Shown here piece after piece: positions 1-7,822 of a stretch of 64,000 nucleotides of DNA (positions within the stretch are counted from its first letter, which is position 1; each line of letters starts with the position of its first letter). Source of the stretch: Carnobacterium divergens DSM 20623 (lineage in GTDB: Bacteria > Bacillota > Bacilli > Lactobacillales > Carnobacteriaceae); NCBI RefSeq assembly GCF_000744255.1, contig NZ_JQLO01000001.1:868001-932000 (forward strand), written 5' to 3'. Position numbers and translations under genes: made by a program. Below the pieces are notes generated by a model that saw nothing but the letters and a program-made list of their open reading frames with translations, was not told the origin of the DNA and did no database searches.

Positions 1-1
1 A

Positions 2-640
2 AACTTTATCATTACTGAAACAGACAATGGAGAAGATGCTCTTTTTCTAGCTCTTGAAAATGATTATGACTTAATTTTACTTGATTTGATGCTTCCTAAA
101 ATGGACGGTATTGAGGTTGCTAAACAACTACGTGAAAAAAAAGAAACGCCAATTATGATGTTGACAGCAAAAGGTGAAGAAACGAATCGGGTTCAAGGCT
201 TTGAAGTTGGTGCAGATGATTATATTGTAAAGCCGTTTAGTCCAAGAGAAGTTGTCTTACGAGTAGCCGCAATTTTGAAACGAACACAATTAGCAAAACC
301 TAAAAAACAAGAAAATCCAGATTTAATTATTTTTCCTCATCTAGAAATTGACAATCAGGCTCATCGCGTTTTATCTGATGGAAAACCTGTCAATTTAACA
401 CCGAAAGAATACGACTTACTTCTTTATTTAGCACAAGCTCCTGATCAGATTTTTGGCAGAGAACAATTGCTTAGAGAAGTTTGGAAATATGAGTTTTTTG
501 GTGATTTAAGAACAGTGGATACTCATGTAAAACGTTTGCGTGAAAAACTAGCACAACAATCAGAAGTAGCCTCTAAAATGATTGTGACTGTCTGGGGCTT
601 AGGTTATAAGTTTAATTCTCACTACGAGAATAAGGAGTAG
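2..640 (+). CDS. resD: OmpR-family response regulator, 5'-truncated by window edge
   Basis: This is the 3' part of a two-component response regulator. The window opens inside its receiver domain, in frame from base 2, so the start codon is missing. The phospho-acceptor aspartate lies in LLDLMLPKMDG. The conserved Thr and Lys follow in MMLTAKG and DYIVKPFSP. A winged-helix DNA-binding domain fills the C-terminal half, with TVDTHVKRLREKL and VWGLGYKF as recognition helix and wing. The kinase gene starts 7 bases after its stop, so the two are an operon. The kinase architecture and the ribU-fer-ypbB-recQ genes that follow suggest a ResD/SrrA regulator of respiration and redox genes. The symbol is inferred from similarity and context; another OmpR-type pair is possible. 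Confidence 0.75.
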   Translation, partial: NFIITETDNGEDALFLALENDYDLILLDLMLPKMDGIEVAKQLREKKETPIMMLTAKGEETNRVQGFEVGADDYIVKPFSPREVVLRVAAILKRTQLAKPKKQENPDLIIFPHLEIDNQAHRVLSDGKPVNLTPKEYDLLLYLAQAPDQIFGREQLLREVWKYEFFGDLRTVDTHVKRLREKLAQQSEVASKMIVTVWGLGYKFNSHYENKE

Positions 641-647
641 TAACCTT

Positions 648-2471
648 ATGACTAAACTAAACAGCATTGTGTTTCGAACGTGGCTAGTGACGATGGCAAT
701 TGTTGCATTCTGTTTGATTTCTAGTACAGTAATTTATTCATACATTTATCAAAAACACGTTCAAGAAATCTATTTAAGTGATTTTAAAGACGCCATTAAA
801 AGTATTGAAAAGCGGGTAATCGATGATCCGCTTTTTGTTTTAGAAAATACAGATAAATTTACTTCTTATGATTCACATTTGTTTTTTTATCTTGAATATG
901 ATGATCAAAAAGCAGTTTTTTATAATGATTTCTATAACGAACTACCTAAAAATTATTTGACGCAATTATTGAATCGTAAAGATGTAAAAGAAATTATTCA
1001 TTCTGGTAAAGACAGTGTGTTGTTAGAAGAGGAAAGCGATAAAGAAAGTAAAAATGGTTCTTTTATTCTAAAAATAAATTTCTTTGAACACGATGGTAAG
1101 CGTGGCGTTCTCTATTCGTACGGTGATTTATCTTTCTTAACAAAGATTGATAAAAAAATGACGGAGTGGACGGCTTTTATTTTTGTGATGCTCCTCATGT
1201 TATCTGTGCTGTTTTATCAATTCCTTAAATATAGAATTGGTACTCCGTTAGCAAAAATGCGTGATATTGCTTTTGAATACGCCAAAAATGACTTTTCACA
1301 TCAAGTGCCTGTTAACTCCAAAGATGAGTTGTCACAGTTAGCACTAGCGATGAATAAAATGGGGAAATCATTGGAAGCCATTGGAATGTCTACCAAACAA
1401 GAAAAAGAATTATTAGCTCATATTGTGTCTTCCATGACAACGGGTATTTTGTATTACAATCGAGATAAAACACTTTTAACTTCCAATCCAACAGGAGATG
1501 AATTTTTAAATCGTTGGCGCTTAAATGGTCAATATCATGAAAGTGAAATTCTTCCGTATGTCTTAGATGGGAAAATAGACGAAGTAATCGAAAAAAGAAA
1601 TGGATTGAGTTTCGAATTAGAGATTGATGATGCTTATTTTACTTTAAACTTAGTACCCCTTTTCAGTGAAGCGCCTTGTATTGTTCGTGGTGTGTTGATT
1701 ACGATTCAAAACATGACAAAAGAACGTCGATTAGACACGATGAGAGTGGATTTTATTAACAATGTGTCTCATGAATTAAGAACACCCTTAGTGATGATAA
1801 GAGGTTATAGCGAAGCAATACTAGATGATGTTGCTGAAACAAATGAAGAAAAACATGAAATGGCAAAAATTATCTGGGAAGAATCAGAACGAATGAGCCG
1901 GATGGTTAACGAGATGTTAGATCTGTCAAGAATGGAAGCAGGCTATATTGAGTTAACAAAAACAGAGGTCGATTTATACGAATTTTTTAAAGACCTCTTG
2001 ACGAGATTTAGCCAATTAGCGGAATCTAATCATGTCCGTCTTGAATTAGATATCCAAGATGGCATGACGAGTTATTGGATGGATGAAGATAAAATGAATC
2101 AAGTTTTATTTAATTTAATCAATAATGCCATTCGCCACACAAGTTTAGCTGAACCAATTGATGGAATACGTTATGTTAAATTATTGATTCATTTAGATGA
2201 AGTTATGGACGAATTGTTAATTGAAATTATCGATAATGGAACTGGAATTCCAAAACAAGATTTGCCCTTTATCTTTGAACGTTTTTACAAAGCTGATAAG
2301 GCCCGAGTGATGAATAAACAAAATCAAACGGGAACTGGAATTGGCTTATCAATCGTTAAAAATATCGTTGAAGAACATGATGGCTATATGGAAGTTCAAA
2401 GTGAAGTTAATACTAAGACACGTTTTATCATTCACTTGCCTTACTTGGATGAACAAGACAAACACGAATAA
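648..2471 (+). CDS. resE: Sensor histidine kinase, ResE/SrrB-like
   Basis: This membrane histidine kinase of 607 residues is the partner of the preceding response regulator. A membrane segment near residues 12-34, an extracellular domain of about 135 residues, a second membrane segment near 171-193 and a HAMP linker are followed by a PAS-like region. The phospho-acceptor histidine is in FINNVSHELRTPL, near residue 375. The ATPase domain shows the N box (QVLFNLINNAIRHT), G1 (DNGTGIP), F box (FERFYK) and G2 (GTGIGLSIV), so it looks fully active. AAGGAG at 632-637 sets the ATG. The long extracytoplasmic part and PAS-like domain match ResE/SrrB, which sense respiratory or redox state; the signal sensed here is unknown. 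Confidence 0.8.
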   Translation: MTKLNSIVFRTWLVTMAIVAFCLISSTVIYSYIYQKHVQEIYLSDFKDAIKSIEKRVIDDPLFVLENTDKFTSYDSHLFFYLEYDDQKAVFYNDFYNELPKNYLTQLLNRKDVKEIIHSGKDSVLLEEESDKESKNGSFILKINFFEHDGKRGVLYSYGDLSFLTKIDKKMTEWTAFIFVMLLMLSVLFYQFLKYRIGTPLAKMRDIAFEYAKNDFSHQVPVNSKDELSQLALAMNKMGKSLEAIGMSTKQEKELLAHIVSSMTTGILYYNRDKTLLTSNPTGDEFLNRWRLNGQYHESEILPYVLDGKIDEVIEKRNGLSFELEIDDAYFTLNLVPLFSEAPCIVRGVLITIQNMTKERRLDTMRVDFINNVSHELRTPLVMIRGYSEAILDDVAETNEEKHEMAKIIWEESERMSRMVNEMLDLSRMEAGYIELTKTEVDLYEFFKDLLTRFSQLAESNHVRLELDIQDGMTSYWMDEDKMNQVLFNLINNAIRHTSLAEPIDGIRYVKLLIHLDEVMDELLIEIIDNGTGIPKQDLPFIFERFYKADKARVMNKQNQTGTGIGLSIVKNIVEEHDGYMEVQSEVNTKTRFIIHLPYLDEQDKHE

Positions 2472-2473
2472 TA

Positions 2474-2516
2474 AAAAAACAATTCCTAAAAATAAGTAGG
2501 GATTGTTTTTTTGCTT
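2474..2516 (+). terminator. Intrinsic terminator after resE
   Basis: AACAATTCCTA pairs with TAGGGATTGTT (one G-U pair) across a short A-rich loop and is followed by a run of T. It starts directly after the kinase stop codon and ends the resDE operon. Confidence 0.8.
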
Positions 2517-2536
2517 ACTATTTGTTAGCATTTCTG

Positions 2537-2565
2537 TTGCTAATTAAATTAAAATTGTGTATAAT
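2537..2565 (+). promoter_or_regulatory. Sigma-A promoter of ribU leader
   Basis: The -35 box TTGCTA at 2537-2542 and a perfect -10 TATAAT at 2560-2565 are separated by 17 bases. Transcription would begin near 2572, about 30 bases before the FMN aptamer, so the whole riboswitch is in the leader. Confidence 0.65.
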
Positions 2566-2603
2566 GTTACTTGTACATGAGAGTGTATAAAATAATACAA
2601 TGA

Positions 2604-2726
2604 TTCGTCTTCAGGGGCAGGGTGAAATTCCCGACCGGTGGTAAAGTCCACGAACTGATTGTTTCGGCAATTGGTTGAATTGGTGTAATTCCAATACCGA
2701 CAGTAAAGTCTGGATAAAGAAGATGG
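2604..2726 (+). promoter_or_regulatory. FMN riboswitch (RFN element)
   Basis: The segment carries the hallmark conserved blocks of the FMN aptamer: CTTCAGGGGCAGGGTG, AATTCCCGACCGGTGG, TAAAGTCCACGA, then after a variable arm ACCGACAGTAAAGTCTGGAT and the closing AAGAAGA strand. It senses flavin mononucleotide and lies directly upstream of ribU. The terminator that follows suggests premature termination when FMN is plentiful. The 380 bases between resE and ribU hold only the resE terminator, the ribU promoter, this riboswitch and its expression platform. Confidence 0.97.
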
Positions 2727-2747
2727 GGCTTATTTGAGTGAATTCAA

Positions 2748-2806
2748 TGGCTCTGTTTAACTTTTTTTCTGAAGAAAAAGTTAGGCGGGTTTTTTATTTT
2801 TCTCAA
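2748..2806 (+). terminator. Riboswitch expression-platform terminator
   Basis: AACTTTTT pairs with AAAAAGTT around a small loop. The stem extends outward by wobble pairs between CTCTGTTT and AGGCGGG and is followed by TTTTTTATTTTT. Its position between the aptamer and the ribU ribosome binding site makes it the likely off-switch hairpin. Confidence 0.8.
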
Positions 2807-2851
2807 CTATTCCATAATCGCTCTAGATGAATCCTTTTAGGAGGATTTTTT

Positions 2852-3427
2852 ATGAAAACCAGTAATACCAAAAGGTTAGTCGGGATCGCAATGCTAGGGG
2901 CAATTGCCTTTGTGCTGATGTTTTTTGCTTTTCCAATCTTACCAAGTGCCAGTTTTATGAAAGTCGATTTTAGTGACGTGCCAGTCTTAATGGGGATGTT
3001 TTTATACGGACCTATTGGAGGTGTACTAGTGGCGCTAATTAGAACCGTCCTTCACTATATTCAAACAGGTGGAGATATGGGGTATCCAATTGGCGATATT
3101 GCGAGTTTTATTGCGAGTTTAGCATATGCAATGCCAATTTATTTTATTGTCACTAAGCAACAGCGTTATGATATGAAAACGCTAGTAATGGCTAATATTG
3201 TTGGAACTGTCTCTTTAACTACAGTTTTATCAATTGCAAATTGGTTTGTTATTACACCATTGTATATTACAATCATGGGCTTTAATTTAGGGCCAGTGAA
3301 AGAGATTGTTTTATATGGCGTAGTGCCTTTTAACATTTTAAAAGGACTAGTGGTGGGAATTGTCTTTATTGGACTATTTGCAAAATTAAAACCCTTTATT
3401 TTAAGAAATCAATTACGAAATTATTAA
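2852..3427 (+). CDS. ribU: Riboflavin ECF transporter S component
   Basis: RibU is the substrate-binding membrane subunit of the energy-coupling-factor transporter that imports riboflavin, working with the shared EcfA/EcfA'/EcfT module encoded elsewhere. The 191-residue protein is very hydrophobic, with about six predicted membrane segments and the family features FPILPSASFMKVDFSDVP, MFLYGPIGGVLVALIR and NILKGLVVG. The ribosome binding site AGGAGG at 2840-2845 fits the ATG. The FMN riboswitch in its leader independently supports the substrate. The gene is monocistronic, ending at a terminator. Its place before fer and ypbB-recQ matches B. subtilis ypaA/ribU. Confidence 0.95.
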   Translation: MKTSNTKRLVGIAMLGAIAFVLMFFAFPILPSASFMKVDFSDVPVLMGMFLYGPIGGVLVALIRTVLHYIQTGGDMGYPIGDIASFIASLAYAMPIYFIVTKQQRYDMKTLVMANIVGTVSLTTVLSIANWFVITPLYITIMGFNLGPVKEIVLYGVVPFNILKGLVVGIVFIGLFAKLKPFILRNQLRNY

Positions 3428-3434
3428 TCTACTA

Positions 3435-3480
3435 AAGAAATGTTGTTAAATTTAATCCATTTAACAACATTTCTATTTTT
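3435..3480 (+). terminator. Terminator after ribU
   Basis: GAAATGTTGTTAAA and TTTAACAACATTTC form a long perfect stem around a 9-base loop, followed by TATTTTT. On the other strand it could also help end fer transcription, although the U-run there is short. Confidence 0.8.
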
Positions 3481-3505
3481 ATGAAATTCAAATAAACACA
3501 GCAAA

Positions 3506-3534
3506 TTGACTTCTATACCAGTTTTTACTACTAT
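3506..3534 (+). promoter_or_regulatory. Promoter reading antisense through fer toward ypbB
   Basis: TTGACT at 3506-3511, exactly 17 bases, and TACTAT at 3529-3534 form a good sigma-A promoter on the plus strand. Initiation near 3541 would transcribe the full length of fer in antisense and reach ypbB at 3819. No equally good plus-strand promoter fits in the 41 bases between fer and ypbB. I infer that it drives ypbB-recQ; transcript mapping would be needed to confirm it. Confidence 0.55.
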
Positions 3535-3546
3535 GAAATAGAGGGA

Positions 3547-3777
3547 CTAGTCTATAGAAAATGGTGTAGTGCTTCTAACGATTGCGCCAGTTGGACAAGC
3601 TAGGTAGGCTGCTTTAAAAGATTCCACGTCCTCTTTGCCTAAAGGGAGAGTTCCTTTATTATTATCTGAAATTGTATAAGCAATACCCTCTTCGTTATAA
3701 TTAAATACTTGTGGTGCTTTGATTTGACACAAGCCACAAGCAATGCATTTCTCTTGATCCACTTTTGTATAATACAT
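3547..3777 (-). CDS. fer: Ferredoxin, single [4Fe-4S]
   Basis: This small acidic electron carrier has 76 residues and one iron-sulfur site: CIACGLC supplies three cysteines and ACPTGAI near residue 61 the fourth. This is the Bacillus Fer type, which holds one [4Fe-4S] cluster and donates electrons to reductases and P450-like partners. AGAGGTT precedes the ATG on the minus strand. It lies divergent to ypbB-recQ, as in B. subtilis, with very little space between them. A possible minus-strand promoter (TTGAAA, 17 bases, TACTCT; plus coordinates 3839-3867) lies inside the start of ypbB, so the 5' ends of the two transcripts would overlap. Confidence 0.93.
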   Translation of the reverse strand: MYYTKVDQEKCIACGLCQIKAPQVFNYNEEGIAYTISDNNKGTLPLGKEDVESFKAAYLACPTGAIVRSTTPFSID

Positions 3778-3818
3778 AATTTAACCTCTTTTTATTTTAC
3801 TTGGAAGGAATGAACCAA

Positions 3819-4886
3819 TTGGAATCATCACTTTATTTAGAGTACCTCTTCTTAAGTTTATTTTCAAGAAAAGAAGCAAGAAAACCGATATCTGTCTTTC
3901 ATATTCTGACTGGAAAGCGCACGGCATCAATCTTATATGTAGCAGAAAGCTATCAATTAAAGCATTTTTTTAGTTGTTTTCGTCACTTGAAAAAAGAGGA
4001 ATACCTCAAAAAAATGGATATCCTAATCGAAAGAAATGAATTAAAGACAACATCAGACAGCCTTGTCTATTTGACTGAAAAAGGTGAAAAGGCGGTCGCT
4101 AATTTTTTTGAAAATCATTATTATCCTACCCATTTTAACGGTTTATTAGAGGGAAGAAGTTTAAAATCATTTTGGAGGTTATTAACCTTTGTCACTCAAG
4201 TACTTTCTGAAATGAGCCATGAGAATGTTCGTTACTTGCCAATTGAAAAAGAATGGAAACAGCAAATCTGGTTAAAGAGTTGGTTGCAAATGCAAAAAAA
4301 AATGCTTTCAAAAGAAATGTTAAGTCAAAGTTTTGCAAAAGAATGGATGGCGTTGTTAGCAATGATAGAACCCATTGGAGCAACTGTTATTAGCTTGAAA
4401 CTGACGGGCTACAAAACCTATGGAAAAACAGCAAAACAAATTTCAATTCTTTTAGAACGGGAATTAGATGAAATCCAAGTAATTTTAACAGATGGCTTGT
4501 TTCAGTGTATTAAATACATCAAAGAATCAAATGAGTTCCCGCTTTTCTTAGAACTTTATCTAGAAAGTATTCGCAAAATCAGTTTATTCAATCAAAGTAC
4601 GCTAGAGACTAAAAAATTAATTGACGAAGGAAGCTCTCTTGATGAAGTTGCGACAAAACGTGGGTTGAAACTCAGTACCGTTTCTGAGCATTTAATTGAA
4701 TTAGCAATTCTTGATGAAACTTACCCAATTAAAGAACTAATACCTGAGCGTGACTATCGACAAATAATGGGATTATTTGAACTAAATCCAACAATTGGTT
4801 ATTATGAGATAGAAGAACAAGGTTACCAAATTCCTTTTTACATCTATCGTTTACTTCAAATTGAAAGAAGGCGAACAAATGGTTGA
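3819..4886 (+). CDS. ypbB: YpbB-like helix-turn-helix protein, RecQ partner
   Basis: This protein of about 355 residues belongs to the YpbB family, always encoded directly before the RecS-type RecQ helicase. The C-terminal third (KLIDEGSSLDEVATKRGLKL, then STVSEHLIEL) is a helix-turn-helix of the kind found at the ends of RecQ-like helicases, so YpbB may supply a DNA-binding module that the short RecQ next door lacks. Biochemical function is unproven. TTG at 3819 is preferred because GGAAGGA lies 9 bases upstream; the ATG at 3810 abuts that site and a further in-frame TTG at 3801 has none. The end overlaps recQ by 8 bases, which suggests translational coupling. Confidence 0.85.
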   Translation: MESSLYLEYLFLSLFSRKEARKPISVFHILTGKRTASILYVAESYQLKHFFSCFRHLKKEEYLKKMDILIERNELKTTSDSLVYLTEKGEKAVANFFENHYYPTHFNGLLEGRSLKSFWRLLTFVTQVLSEMSHENVRYLPIEKEWKQQIWLKSWLQMQKKMLSKEMLSQSFAKEWMALLAMIEPIGATVISLKLTGYKTYGKTAKQISILLERELDEIQVILTDGLFQCIKYIKESNEFPLFLELYLESIRKISLFNQSTLETKKLIDEGSSLDEVATKRGLKLSTVSEHLIELAILDETYPIKELIPERDYRQIMGLFELNPTIGYYEIEEQGYQIPFYIYRLLQIERRRTNG

Positions 4887-6339
4887 GCCAATAATCTTGA
4901 AAAAAACATTGAAAGCCTATTTTGGTTACGATTCATTTAGAGATGGGCAAGAAGAAACGATTACTGCCGCATTAAAAGGACAAGATACATTGGTGTTATT
5001 GCCAACAGGAACAGGAAAATCAATTTGTTACCAGTTAACCGGTTATTTATTAGAAGGCACTGTTGTCATTGTTTCACCACTACTTTCATTGATGCAAGAT
5101 CAAGTGGAGCAATTGCAATTATTAAAAGAAAAAAGAGTGGCTGCATTAAATAGTTTGCTAGATTATTCAGAAAAAGAATTCATTATCCGTCACTTAAATG
5201 AGTATAAATTTTTATTTCTATCTCCTGAAATGTTACAAAATGAACGTATTCTAGCAGCATTGAAACAACTAAAGATTTCGTTATTTACAATTGATGAGGC
5301 TCACTGTATTTCACAGTGGGGCATGGATTTTAGACCTGATTATTTGGAACTTGGAAAAATCAGAGCAGTATTAGGGAATCCTCTTACGATGGCATTGACT
5401 GCGACAGCTAATCGTCAAGTTAAAGAAGATATTTTAGCCTGTTTAAAATTAGATCCACTTCAAACAACTCAAATCGTACATTCTGTTGATCGAAAAAATA
5501 TTGCTCTTGTAACAATTACGTGTGATAAAGACAAAAAAGAGCAATTGCTCAAGCAAGTTAAGAAATTAAAAAAACCGGGAATTATTTATTTTTCAAGTAA
5601 AAAAATGGCTGATGACATGGCTGATTTTTTAAGGAAAAGCTTAGCAATTCGTGTTGCTAGTTACCACTCTGATTTAGAAACCGCCGATCGGATTTTGTTG
5701 CAACAACAGTTTATTTATGATGAAATTGATGTGATATGTGCGACAAATGCATTTGGTATGGGTATTAATAAAAAAAATATTCGTTTTGTAATCCATTATC
5801 ATATGCCAGCAAGCGTCGAAGCTTATTTACAAGAAATCGGGCGTTGTGGTCGTGATGGAAAGCCTAGTGTTGCCATCTTGCTCTATGAGCCCGGTGATGG
5901 ATATATACAAGTGCGATTACAAGAAAATGATTTGCCAACAGAAGCGATGTTAGAGCATGTTTATCGAAAGAATATCGTGCTTGAAGGAAGTTGCAGTGTT
6001 AGTCAGCAAAGGCTGTTAGAAAATTATTTAGCTTCAAAAATCCCACTTGCTCAGGCTAAACAACAGTTAAGAGCCAGAGTGATTCGTAAAGAAGAACAGT
6101 TGCGTTATATGATTACTTATGCAGAAACAAAAGAATGCAAAAGAAGAGTGCTTCTACACTATTTTGAAGAAAAACTTAATAAAACGGTAGAAAATTGTTG
6201 TAGCAATTGTGGCATTGATGAAGAAATTTATGAGATAGATGAAAAAAACCTTGAAAACAGAGCGTTTTCCAGTGTTGATTCTTGGGAAAAAATTTTGCAA
6301 GAGATGTTTTCGTTAGAAACTTTTAAAAGACAAGACTAA
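4879..6339 (+). CDS. recQ: RecQ-family ATP-dependent DNA helicase, short RecS type
   Basis: This is a 3'-5' DNA helicase of 486 residues for recombination and repair. It shows Walker A TGTGKSICYQL, DEAHCISQWGMDFRP with the RecQ aromatic-rich loop, TATANRQVKEDIL, and motifs V/VI in NAFGMGINKKNIRF and QEIGRCGRDG. A cysteine cluster near the C-terminus (one Cys, then CCSNC about 20 residues on) is the zinc site. There is no full winged-helix RQC or HRDC domain, which matches RecS rather than long RecQ. ATG at 4879 is chosen over the upstream TTG because GAAGG lies 8-10 bases before it. Confidence 0.92.
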   Translation: MVEPIILKKTLKAYFGYDSFRDGQEETITAALKGQDTLVLLPTGTGKSICYQLTGYLLEGTVVIVSPLLSLMQDQVEQLQLLKEKRVAALNSLLDYSEKEFIIRHLNEYKFLFLSPEMLQNERILAALKQLKISLFTIDEAHCISQWGMDFRPDYLELGKIRAVLGNPLTMALTATANRQVKEDILACLKLDPLQTTQIVHSVDRKNIALVTITCDKDKKEQLLKQVKKLKKPGIIYFSSKKMADDMADFLRKSLAIRVASYHSDLETADRILLQQQFIYDEIDVICATNAFGMGINKKNIRFVIHYHMPASVEAYLQEIGRCGRDGKPSVAILLYEPGDGYIQVRLQENDLPTEAMLEHVYRKNIVLEGSCSVSQQRLLENYLASKIPLAQAKQQLRARVIRKEEQLRYMITYAETKECKRRVLLHYFEEKLNKTVENCCSNCGIDEEIYEIDEKNLENRAFSSVDSWEKILQEMFSLETFKRQD

Positions 6340-6347
6340 CTGAACTA

Positions 6348-6356
6348 TGGTACAAT
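6348..6356 (+). promoter_or_regulatory. Extended -10 promoter of LysM gene
   Basis: TGGTACAAT is an extended -10 element with a weak -35. It sits 9 bases after the recQ stop and 32 bases before the next start, giving the LysM gene its own transcription. Confidence 0.5.
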
Positions 6357-6387
6357 AAAAGCGAACTATTTTTAGGAGGAAGTCTAA

Positions 6388-6972
6388 ATGAGTAAAAATA
6401 AATCAAATGACCCATCGAAAGAAGCGTGGTCGCGTAAATTCAGTGAAGAAGAAGGAACGACTGAAGGCAATTATTCTAGAACGGCGCGTAAAAAATCTAA
6501 GGGTGGAATTTCTCCAATCCTAACTACTTTATGTGTATTTTTGGCCTTATTAATTATTCTGCCAATTGCAACTTATTGGTGGTATACAAATGCAGCTTCA
6601 TCTGAAGATCCAAAATCCAATGATGATCAAGTAACGATGAGCAGTAGCAGTGAAAGCAGTAAAAAAGAAAGCTCTACTTCAAAAGAAGAAAGTTCTAAAG
6701 AAGAGGTATCTTCAAGTGAGGAAGCTGTTTCACAAGAGCAGCCACCAGCTGAGTCTTCATCAGAAGAAGTGACTCCGCCAGAGGAATCAACTCCACCTCC
6801 AGCAAGCGAAGAACCACCTGCAACAGAAACGTCAAAAACTCATATTATTCAACAAGGAGATACTTTATACAGTATTGCAAAAAATAATGGGTTAACAGTT
6901 GATCAGTTAAAAGCATTGAATCAATTAACTTCAAATAATGTGCCTGTTGGTACTGAATTAAAGTTAAATTAA
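6388..6972 (+). CDS. ypbE: LysM-domain membrane-anchored cell wall protein (YpbE-like)
   Basis: A cytoplasmic N-terminus of about 45 residues is followed by one membrane segment (about 47-67), a long low-complexity Ser/Glu/Pro linker, and a C-terminal LysM domain (HIIQQGDTLYSIAKNN through PVGTELKLN) that binds peptidoglycan. The topology places LysM outside the cell, tethered to the membrane. No catalytic domain is present. Position after recQ and before cmk matches ypbE of B. subtilis. AGGAGG at 6375-6380 fits the ATG. The role is unknown; LysM tethers usually localise wall enzymes or sense the wall. Confidence 0.85.
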   Translation: MSKNKSNDPSKEAWSRKFSEEEGTTEGNYSRTARKKSKGGISPILTTLCVFLALLIILPIATYWWYTNAASSEDPKSNDDQVTMSSSSESSKKESSTSKEESSKEEVSSSEEAVSQEQPPAESSSEEVTPPEESTPPPASEEPPATETSKTHIIQQGDTLYSIAKNNGLTVDQLKALNQLTSNNVPVGTELKLN

Positions 6973-6978
6973 TTTCTT

Positions 6979-7008
6979 AAAGCCGTCAGATATGGCGGCT
7001 TTAATTTT
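6979..7008 (+). terminator. Terminator after LysM gene
   Basis: AAAGCCGTC and GGCGGCTTT pair (one wobble) around AGATAT and are followed by AATTTT, a short U-rich end. Confidence 0.7.
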
Positions 7009-7045
7009 GTGAAAAAGTTGATTTTTAAGAGAAAGAAGGCACATT

Positions 7046-7720
7046 ATGAATCCAAAAAAATTACGAATTGCAATTGACGGTCCTGCTTCTGCTGGGAAGA
7101 GTACCGTTGCTAAAATAGTGGCAAAAGATTTAGGCTATGTTTATTGCGATACTGGAGCGATGTATCGTGCGTTGACTTACTATGCGTTACAAAATGGTGT
7201 CACGCCAGAAGATGAAGCAGGGCTTGTTGAACTATTAAAAAAAATGAAGCTACGTTTCGATCCAAGTACAGCCATCCAAAAAGTATTTATCAACAATGAA
7301 GAAGTAACAGAGGCTATTCGACAACCAGATGTGACGAATAATGTTTCAGCCGTTTCAGCTCATGGAGAAGTTCGAAAACAATTAGTTAAGTACCAACAAC
7401 TTATTGCAGCTGACGGAGGTATCGTAATGGATGGACGCGATATTGGAACGGCGGTTTTACCTGATGCTGAAGTGAAAATATTTATGGTTGCAAGTGTTTC
7501 CGAACGAGCAGAACGTCGGTTTAAAGAAAACACTGAAAAAGGCATTATGACCCCTCTTGAAACTATCGAAAAAGAAATTGCAGAACGCGATTACAAAGAT
7601 TCAACGAGAGCCGTTTCGCCTTTAATTCAGGCAGAAGATGCCTTTTTAGTTGACACAACAAGCCTGTCAATAGATGGAGTCGTTGCTAAAATCAAAGAGA
7701 TTATCGCAAAACAGCAATAA
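7046..7720 (+). CDS. cmk: Cytidylate kinase
   Basis: Cmk phosphorylates CMP and dCMP with ATP in the cytoplasm, recycling RNA-derived pyrimidines. The 224-residue protein has the P-loop [14 protein letters not shown], the nucleoside-binding [16 protein letters not shown], the [19 protein letters not shown] signature and the lid arginines in SERAERR and [14 protein letters not shown]. Length and motifs are typical of the long (Cmk type 1) enzyme. AGAAAGAAGG upstream provides a ribosome binding site. As in most Firmicutes it is followed by the S1-domain gene, about 100 bases on. Confidence 0.96.
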   Translation: MNPKKLRIAIDGPASAGKSTVAKIVAKDLGYVYCDTGAMYRALTYYALQNGVTPEDEAGLVELLKKMKLRFDPSTAIQKVFINNEEVTEAIRQPDVTNNVSAVSAHGEVRKQLVKYQQLIAADGGIVMDGRDIGTAVLPDAEVKIFMVASVSERAERRFKENTEKGIMTPLETIEKEIAERDYKDSTRAVSPLIQAEDAFLVDTTSLSIDGVVAKIKEIIAKQQ

Positions 7721-7822
7721 TATCAAAAGAATTGCTTTAAAATAGTGATGTTTTAGTGGCATTATTTTAAAATATTCGTTAAAATAGGTAAGAAGGACTT
7801 TAATAGCTGTTAGGAGGATTTA

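Noticed and set aside
6620-6840. Ser/Glu/Pro-coding repeats in the LysM gene as a tandem repeat locus
   Set aside because: The DNA shows no regular period; it is a low-complexity linker.
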